DNA of 64,000 bases from contig CADBEB010000005.1 in the NCBI GenBank assembly GCA_902793605.1, positions 1-64,000 of the forward strand, given 5' to 3'. Shown here in pieces: positions 58,690 to 64,000 of the stretch. Source of the stretch: an uncultured Eubacteriales bacterium (lineage in GTDB: Bacteria; Bacillota; Clostridia; Christensenellales; Aristaeellaceae). A program made the position numbers and the translations under genes. The notes below the pieces were generated by a model. That model had not been told where the DNA came from. It did no database searches and saw only the letters and a list, made by a program, of their open reading frames with translations. Position 1 is the first letter of the stretch; each line of letters starts with the position of its first letter.

Positions 58690-59577
58690 ATGGAGAAGAG
58701 AGCGATCGCCGCCGAGGAACTGACCAAGTTTTACGGCAAAGCAAGGGGCATCGATCACCTGAACCTGAGCGTCGGGGAAGGTGAGTTTTTCGGGTTCATC
58801 GGGCCGAACGGCGCCGGGAAGTCCACCACGATCCGGACGCTGCTGGGGCTGATCTTTCCGGACTCCGGAAAGGGACAGGTGCTGGGACTGGACATCGGGA
58901 AGGATAAAAAAGAGATCCTCCGGCGAGTCGGATACCTGCCCTCGGACAACGCATTCTATACCGGAATGAAGGTTAAGGACGCGCTGAAACTGAGCGCCGG
59001 GCTGCGCGGTAAGAACTGCAACGTCCGCGCGGCGGAGCTGTGCGGGAGGCTGCAGTTGGACACCGAAAAGAAGGTCGAGGACCTTTCCTTCGGCAACCGG
59101 AAGAAAGTCGGCATCGTCTGCGCACTGCAGCACGATCCGGAGCTGCTGATCCTGGATGAGCCAACAGGCGGCCTGGATCCCCTGATGCAGCATGAATTCT
59201 TCGATATTCTGCAGGAGCGGAACCGGCAGGGCGCGACAGTGTTCCTGTCCAGCCATGTGCTGAGCGAGATCCAGCGGCACTGCAGCCGCGCTGCGATCAT
59301 CCGGGAAGGCCAGGTGATCGCCTGCGACAGCGTGGAGAAACTGGCACGCAGCAATGCCCGCCGCGTGACCCTGCAGGGAACGGTCCGCCGGGAGGACCTG
59401 CCGGGTGCGAAGGACTGGACGGAGATCGGCGGGACGACGAGCTTCCTGTATTCGGGAGATATCAACGAACTGGTCCGGATGCTGTCCAAAACGGAGATCC
59501 GCGATCTGACGATCGCGGAGCCGGACCTGGAAGAGATCATCCTTCACTACTACGGAAAGGACGGTGAGCAGGCGTGA
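58690..59577 (+). CDS. ABC-2 type exporter, ATP-binding protein
   Basis: A 295-residue ATPase of the CcmA/BcrA type. GAGAGGGGA lies upstream of the ATG at 58690. Walker A is GPNGAGKST, the signature is LSFGNRKKVG, Walker B is LLILDEPTGGLDP, and the His switch is in FLSSHVLSE. The C-terminal extension of about 80 residues is usual. Such pairs export antibiotics, lipids or peptides or act as Na pumps; cargo is not predictable. Its stop overlaps the permease start (GTGA). Confidence 0.92.
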   Translation: MEKRAIAAEELTKFYGKARGIDHLNLSVGEGEFFGFIGPNGAGKSTTIRTLLGLIFPDSGKGQVLGLDIGKDKKEILRRVGYLPSDNAFYTGMKVKDALKLSAGLRGKNCNVRAAELCGRLQLDTEKKVEDLSFGNRKKVGIVCALQHDPELLILDEPTGGLDPLMQHEFFDILQERNRQGATVFLSSHVLSEIQRHCSRAAIIREGQVIACDSVEKLARSNARRVTLQGTVRREDLPGAKDWTEIGGTTSFLYSGDINELVRMLSKTEIRDLTIAEPDLEEIILHYYGKDGEQA

Positions 59578-60359
59578 CGCTGATCAGGCATGAACTGAAA
59601 CAGAGCTGGAAATCTCTTGCAATCTGGACGGCGGCCATCGGCGCTTTCATTATGACCTGCCTGCTGATCTGGCCGGAGATGAAGGGCCAGATGCAGGGCA
59701 TCAGTTCCCTGTTCTCCTCCATGGGCGCATTCACGGCCGCCTTTGGCATGGATACGCTGGACTTCGGTACGCTGAACGGTTTCTACGGCATTGAATGCGG
59801 CAACATCCTGGGTATCGGCGGTGCGCTGTTCGCGGCGCTGGCCGGGATTAACGCCCTGGCGAAGGAAGAGAAGGACGGCACGGCCGAACTGTTGCTGACC
59901 CATCCCATGAGCCGGGCGAAGATCGTGACGGACAAGCTGATCGCGGTCCTGCTCCAGATCATCGCGCTGAACGTGGTGGTTTACCTGCTGGCCGTCGGCT
60001 CGATGGCGGTGATCGGCGAGGCGGTCCCGTGGAAGACGGTTTCACTTCTGCACCTGGCCTATTTCCTGCTGCAGATCGAGATCGCCTGCATCTGCTTCGG
60101 GATTTCCGCCTTCCTGTGGAAGGGCGGCATGGGGATCGGCCTGGGCCTGGCGATCGCTCTGTACTTCCTGAACATCATTGCGAACCTGTCCGACAAGGCG
60201 AAGGTACTGAAGTACATCACGCCCTTCGGCTACGCGGAGAGCTCCGATATCATCAACAACGGCGGCATTGCCGGGGACAAGCTTCTGATCGGGCTGGCGC
60301 TGGCGCTGGCGGGAATCGGGATCGCGTACTGGAAGTACAGCAAAAAGGATATCCGGTAA
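59574..60359 (+). CDS. ABC-2 type exporter, permease
   Basis: A 261-residue membrane protein with six spans, starting at GTG 59574, which overlaps the ATPase stop. The layout of one long N-terminal span, a loop with GIECGNILGIGGALFAALAG and the EEKDGTAELLLTHPMSRAKI coupling region is that of ABC-2 permeases. Partner of the ATPase above; substrate unknown. A terminator follows at 60376. Confidence 0.88.
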   Translation: MTLIRHELKQSWKSLAIWTAAIGAFIMTCLLIWPEMKGQMQGISSLFSSMGAFTAAFGMDTLDFGTLNGFYGIECGNILGIGGALFAALAGINALAKEEKDGTAELLLTHPMSRAKIVTDKLIAVLLQIIALNVVVYLLAVGSMAVIGEAVPWKTVSLLHLAYFLLQIEIACICFGISAFLWKGGMGIGLGLAIALYFLNIIANLSDKAKVLKYITPFGYAESSDIINNGGIAGDKLLIGLALALAGIGIAYWKYSKKDIR

Positions 60360-60375
60360 CAGCGTTTTATTACGG

Positions 60376-60408
60376 CAGGAAAGGGCAACACGCTCTTTCC
60401 TGTTTTTT
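60376..60408 (+). terminator. Terminator of the ABC exporter operon
   Basis: CAGGAAAG pairs with CTTTCCTG around an 11-nt loop, followed by six T. Confidence 0.85.
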
Positions 60409-60415
60409 GATGGTG

Positions 60416-60424
60416 TGGTATGAT
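60416..60424 (+). promoter_or_regulatory. Extended -10 promoter of the deaminase-SLOG gene
   Basis: TGG-TATGAT (TATGAT 60419-60424) gives a start near 60431 and explains why the ATG at 60420 is not used. Confidence 0.45.
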
Positions 60425-60449
60425 GGATGAAAAGCGGGTGAGGATGAAT

Positions 60450-62897
60450 ATGATCTTCTTTCAGCAGTTTTTTCTGGACAGGGAAAAAGATATCGCGGTC
60501 GACCTGCATATGGAGGGCGAGCGTCTTTTCTATACGATCCGGACGCCGAATCACCACAGCGGAAACCTGATCACAAACCTTGCGAAGATCTGCGGACTCG
60601 GGACGGAGGAGGACGGGCAGGGATTGAAGGTGATCCGGGGCGAGGTGCCCTGCTATGTGGACGGCAGCAACCGGAAGATGTACATTTTCCGCCTGGGGAA
60701 CACAAAGGTCGCGAACATCTATCCGGACGGGGTGGTGGAACTGAAGGCGTCCATCCCCGCGATCTCCAAGACGCTGATGAGCCAGACCCGGAACTACCGT
60801 CTCGGGGAGGCCAAGACGATCGTCAAAACCTATATCCGCAGCGAGTGCAAATTCAAAACGGATCTGCACACCCACATGAACGGCAACCTGCCACCGGATG
60901 TGCTGATCGCTTTGGGCATCGTGCATCAGATCCGGTATCCGTATTACTATATCAAGAAGCTCGGCCTGCGCTGCGACCTGAGCCAGACGGCGAAACTGGA
61001 GAGGCGGCGGGAAGCGGCCGAGGCCGCTCTCGGAGAGACAGAACTGACCGGGAAGTACCGGGAACGGCGGATCGACGACTATACCTTCATCAACTTTGCG
61101 GAGCTGATCCTCGGAAACCCCGGGGACGCGCAGTACAACATCGACCGGATCCGGAACTCCCTGACGATCCCGAAGGACGGGCAGGCCGTGTTCGCGGACC
61201 TGGAAAAGGTCTATCTGTACCGCTATGTGTTTACCCGCGGCATCGCGGCGGAGGACCCCTTCAGCGGGATCAATATCGCCCTGGTTCCGGACCGGGAAGT
61301 CCGGGCTTACGCGGAGCAGATGGTCCGGGACCGGGAAACGGGACGCTACGGCAGCAATACCCTGTACCAGGACCTGTTGCTCTGGATCGCCCGGGAATAC
61401 AGACGCTGGGGCATCGAATACGCGGAGATCTCAGACACGATGCTCCTGAACCGGGCAAAGTTTGCCGCGCAGCTGCGGGAGATCCATGAGGTTATGCCGG
61501 CAGTCACCCGCGAGACCGGCGTACTGATTCGCTTTTTGGCGGGTATCCGCCGGGTCCCGCTGACGATCATCCGGGACCGGATCACACCGAACGATTACCT
61601 GGCGGACAACCTGCAGATCCTCCGGGCGATCGCCGGGGATCCCTATGTGGCGGGCAGCGATATCATCGGCGAGGAGATCAACGATATCCTGGAACTGCGT
61701 TCGGTGTTCCGGGAACTGGTACAGATCGCCGGGGAGAATGAAGGCTTTGTGATCCGGGTTCACGCGGGCGAGAACGATTCCCTGCGGGACAATGTTGCCA
61801 ACAGCATCGCCCTGGTGCGGGAGGCGCTGGCGCCGGGGCAGGAGATGCCGCGGATGCGGATCGGTCACGGGCTTTATACCTGTGACCTCCGGACGCTGGA
61901 AGGGAAGCGGCTTCTGGATGAGATGAAAAAAAGCAATGTGACGCTGGAATTCCAGATCACTTCCAACGTCCGGCTGAACAACCTGTCCCGGCTGGACAAC
62001 CATCCGCTGCGGCAGTACCTGGACGCGGGGGTCGCCTGCGTGCAGGGAACGGACGGCGGCGCGCTGTACGGCACGGACTCGATTGACGAGGAGCTGTCGC
62101 TGGAGAAACTGCTGGGGCTCGGGTACAGGGAGCTGTGCAGGATGGCTGCGGCGGACCGGCGGATCCTCTGCGAAAGCCGGCAGGTTTTCGAAGAGCGGTC
62201 AAAGGCATTCCGGGAGAGCTTCGGCGCAGGAGACCCGGAAAAGTGGTATCTCCGCCGGCTGGAGAAAATGCCGCGAATCGAACGGGACCTGTGGAAGGAC
62301 AGCGGCCGGGCGGACGCCTGGGAAACGCTGAAGGACCGGATCGCGCCGCTGCCGGACGGGGTGCCCGTGGTCGTGGCGGGAGGCAGCTTCAACCACCGGG
62401 ATCACAGCACGCGTGTGCGGGAGGAGGACCGGCAGCTGATTGACCGGCTGCTGGAGACACTGGACCCGGAACAGGTGTGCTTTGTGGTCGGGCATACGCT
62501 GACCGGGCAGGAAGGCTATCTGGCAGGGCGGAACCGGGGCCGTTTCCGGATCGCGGCGATCGTGCCGAACCGGATCACGACGGCAGAAAAAAACCGCCTG
62601 CTGAAGGCGGAAGTATCCGTATGCGTTTCGATCGAGAGTTCCGGCCTGGGCGTATACAAGAGCTTTGCCTATGAGATCTTCAAGCGGAAGCCGTCGGTCC
62701 TGCTGGCCTTTGACGGGAACGCGCCGGCGCAGAACCTGATCCAGGAAGCCCGGAACGGCCGGGGTAAGGGCACCATCTTTGTGAACCCACGCTCCCGGGG
62801 ACTGGCGGAGAAGGCGAAGCTGCTGGGCGGCTACATTCAGCCGCTGGGAGAGCCCAAAGAGATCGCAGCCGCGGTGGAGCGGCTGCGGAAAAAATAA
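60450..62897 (+). CDS. Adenosine/AMP deaminase-like metal hydrolase fused to a C-terminal SLOG (DprA/LOG-like) domain
   Basis: About 815 soluble residues. ATG 60450 has GTGAGG six bases upstream; 60444 is possible. Three parts: an unrecognised N-terminal domain (about 1-130), a deaminase-type TIM barrel (about 135-590), and a Rossmann-like domain (about 635-810). Metal and catalytic residues: LHTHMNG (His140, His142), RVHAGEND (His438, Glu441), GHG (His473) and GTDGG (Asp535). In adenosine deaminase the last motif has two Asp; here the second is Gly, so substrate contact differs. The C-terminal part (PVVVAGGSF, ESSGLGVYKSFAYEIFKR, VLLAFDG) resembles DprA/LOG domains that bind nucleotide ligands. 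A nucleotide-processing or nucleotide-sensing enzyme is inferred. No partner gene is adjacent. Confidence 0.7.
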   Translation: MIFFQQFFLDREKDIAVDLHMEGERLFYTIRTPNHHSGNLITNLAKICGLGTEEDGQGLKVIRGEVPCYVDGSNRKMYIFRLGNTKVANIYPDGVVELKASIPAISKTLMSQTRNYRLGEAKTIVKTYIRSECKFKTDLHTHMNGNLPPDVLIALGIVHQIRYPYYYIKKLGLRCDLSQTAKLERRREAAEAALGETELTGKYRERRIDDYTFINFAELILGNPGDAQYNIDRIRNSLTIPKDGQAVFADLEKVYLYRYVFTRGIAAEDPFSGINIALVPDREVRAYAEQMVRDRETGRYGSNTLYQDLLLWIAREYRRWGIEYAEISDTMLLNRAKFAAQLREIHEVMPAVTRETGVLIRFLAGIRRVPLTIIRDRITPNDYLADNLQILRAIAGDPYVAGSDIIGEEINDILELRSVFRELVQIAGENEGFVIRVHAGENDSLRDNVANSIALVREALAPGQEMPRMRIGHGLYTCDLRTLEGKRLLDEMKKSNVTLEFQITSNVRLNNLSRLDNHPLRQYLDAGVACVQGTDGGALYGTDSIDEELSLEKLLGLGYRELCRMAAADRRILCESRQVFEERSKAFRESFGAGDPEKWYLRRLEKMPRIERDLWKDSGRADAWETLKDRIAPLPDGVPVVVAGGSFNHRDHSTRVREEDRQLIDRLLETLDPEQVCFVVGHTLTGQEGYLAGRNRGRFRIAAIVPNRITTAEKNRLLKAEVSVCVSIESSGLGVYKSFAYEIFKRKPSVLLAFDGNAPAQNLIQEARNGRGKGTIFVNPRSRGLAEKAKLLGGYIQPLGEPKEIAAAVERLRKK

Positions 62898-62925
62898 TCC
62901 ATGCCATAGCGGGACAGAAAGCGGA

Positions 62926-64000
62926 TCAGTTGCCGGAATCCTTTTCCAGCCGGCTCATCCGGCTGCGCAGGACCATGATTTCCGTCATATCCCGGGCGGA
63001 ACCGTAGAACAGCTGACGGCCATTCTCTTCCCGCAGGTAGTAGACCCGCAGATGCATCCAGAAGATGCCACCGTCGGGCAGGTAAATCCGGAAGAGGCCT
63101 TCTGCACCGTTGATCGGATCTTTTTCTGCGGCGGTCAGCATATCAAAGAATTTCGGACGGTCGTCCGGATAGAAGAACCCCTGGATACCGAAGCGCCTTT
63201 CCTCCATCACGTCCGCCCCGATGGTGATCAGGTGAAGGAACTGGGAGTTGAAGCGGACGATATCCACATTGTCGTCTTTCCGGGCATAGAACGCGACCGG
63301 GCCGAGGATGTTGTTCAGCATCGCGTCTGAATAGATGTTGCTGTCCAGGAATTCCCGGATATGAAGCTGCTCATGATGCATGAGCGCGATCCCGTGAGGG
63401 TCTGTATTCCCGGGCAGAGCGATCAGCGCTTCGAACTGCTCAGACGGCATCGGCCGGTAGTAGTGGAAGCCCTGCATATAGTGGCAGCCGACGTCCTTCA
63501 GGTAATGCACGAGAGCCGGGCTGTCCACACCTTCGACAATCAGGGGAATGGACAGGGATTTGATCATGTTGATAATGGATTCCAGGATGTGGATACCCTT
63601 CTGTTCCTCACCGATGGAGAAGCGGAGGAACTGGGCGTCCAGCTTGATCACGTCCACATTGACGGTACGCAGCATGCCAAGGGAGGAATAGCCGCTGCCG
63701 AAATCGTCCATCATGACGAGGAAACCGCGGCGCTGCAGTTCGGCTACGGCGGCCCGGATCTGGCCTTCGTCCTCCACGTAGGCGGTCTCGGTGATCTCCG
63801 CCTTGACAAGGGCGGGATCGACGCCGTATTTCTCCGCCAGGGAGGAGAACGCGGCCGGTACGTCCATCGAGAAGATGCACATCCGGCTGACGTTCAGGGA
63901 TACCGGGACCGGCTGGATGCCGCTGTCGGTCAGGTGCCGGAGCCAGCTGAAGACCTGTTCCCAGAGATGGGTGTCCAGGTCGGTGATGATGCCGTATTTT
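62926..64000 (-). CDS. EAL-domain c-di-GMP phosphodiesterase with C-terminal PAS domain, 5' part outside the window
   Basis: The frame is open to the window edge, so 358 C-terminal residues are visible. The EAL domain covers the edge to about 63430: SLNVSRMCIF (metal Asn), EITETAYVE (Glu), MMDDFGSGYSSL, VIKLD and VEGVDS and QGFHYY are present, so the enzyme should be active if the missing N-terminal EAL motif is intact. A PAS domain follows (ILGPVAFYARKDDNVDIVRFN; WMHLRVYYLREENGRQLFYG). PAS at the C-terminal side of EAL is less usual than in front. A GGDEF domain may lie upstream outside the window. It pairs functionally with the cyclase at 10496 in c-di-GMP turnover. Confidence 0.88.
   Translation of the reverse strand, partial: KYGIITDLDTHLWEQVFSWLRHLTDSGIQPVPVSLNVSRMCIFSMDVPAAFSSLAEKYGVDPALVKAEITETAYVEDEGQIRAAVAELQRRGFLVMMDDFGSGYSSLGMLRTVNVDVIKLDAQFLRFSIGEEQKGIHILESIINMIKSLSIPLIVEGVDSPALVHYLKDVGCHYMQGFHYYRPMPSEQFEALIALPGNTDPHGIALMHHEQLHIREFLDSNIYSDAMLNNILGPVAFYARKDDNVDIVRFNSQFLHLITIGADVMEERRFGIQGFFYPDDRPKFFDMLTAAEKDPINGAEGLFRIYLPDGGIFWMHLRVYYLREENGRQLFYGSARDMTEIMVLRSRMSRLEKDSGN

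Noticed and set aside
60450..62897. RADAR-type defence locus
   Set aside because: A deaminase is present but there is no adjacent RdrA-like ATPase and the C-terminal domain is SLOG-like; a defence role is left as a possibility only.

Overview
The window reads as a gene-dense stretch of chromosome from an anaerobic Gram-positive Bacillota of the class Clostridia with fairly GC-rich coding DNA. The basis is strong Shine-Dalgarno sites, sigma-A-type promoters with 17-bp spacers, a tryptophan T-box leader, an FMN riboswitch, a GerMN lipoprotein, an S-component-only riboflavin importer, an Rnf complex, a four-subunit 2-oxoacid:ferredoxin oxidoreductase and EtfAB. The exact genus is not determinable here; a gut or rumen lineage is an inference. 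No rRNA, tRNA, CRISPR array, insertion sequence or phage was seen.

Layout. 0.1-10.4 kb: DUF3048 protein, OmpR-type two-component system with a GerMN lipoprotein, HtrA-like protease, PRPP synthetase (minus), and an LRR protein coupled to a polysaccharide deacetylase. 10.5-15.5 kb: a LacI-type sensor/GGDEF fusion (minus), then an exported DUF6273 protein, a NAGPA-type glycosidase and an Lgt-like membrane protein. 15.6-25.9 kb: the main redox operon, rnfC, a fused rnfD-rnfG, rnfE, rnfA, rnfB, a 1025-residue protein carrying five FMN-binding domains around a complete pentaheme NrfA-type nitrite reductase core, and the two system II cytochrome c maturation proteins (resB, resC). 25.9-28.8 kb: a CE2-like esterase and a second exported FMN/FAD flavoprotein. 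29.0-32.6 kb: gpmI, then psuK-psuG for pseudouridine breakdown. 32.6-35.2 kb (minus): 2-oxoacid:ferredoxin oxidoreductase. 35.3-37.9 kb (minus): Rqc2/NFACT protein and RibU behind an FMN riboswitch. 38-43.9 kb (minus): an accessory block with a frameshifted esterase, a radical SAM/SPASM enzyme, two paralogous proteins of unknown family, a gene remnant and a serine hydrolase. 44-51.1 kb: a second DUF6273 protein, an amino-acid ABC transporter and a GlcD-like dehydrogenase with EtfB/EtfA. 51.2-60.4 kb: HI0933-type flavoprotein, DEDDh exonuclease, TGS-uridine-kinase-like protein, T-box-controlled TrpXYP transporter, and a two-gene ABC exporter. 60.4-64 kb: an adenosine-deaminase-like protein with a C-terminal SLOG/DprA-like domain, and the 3' part of an EAL-PAS protein running off the window.

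How the genes fit together. The redox theme dominates: 2-oxoacid oxidation and possibly an Etf-linked dehydrogenase would produce or consume reduced ferredoxin, Rnf would move electrons to the outer membrane face, and the flavin/heme fusion encoded 17 bp after rnfB would be a natural acceptor that could pass them to nitrite or a related oxidant. The adjacent resBC genes supply c-type heme attachment, and the FMN-riboswitch-controlled RibU fits a high flavin demand. The ApbE flavin transferase needed to load these domains is not in the window. The strongest candidates for undescribed biology are the Rnf-linked five-flavin NrfA, the radical SAM operon with two orphan paralogs, and the deaminase-SLOG fusion.
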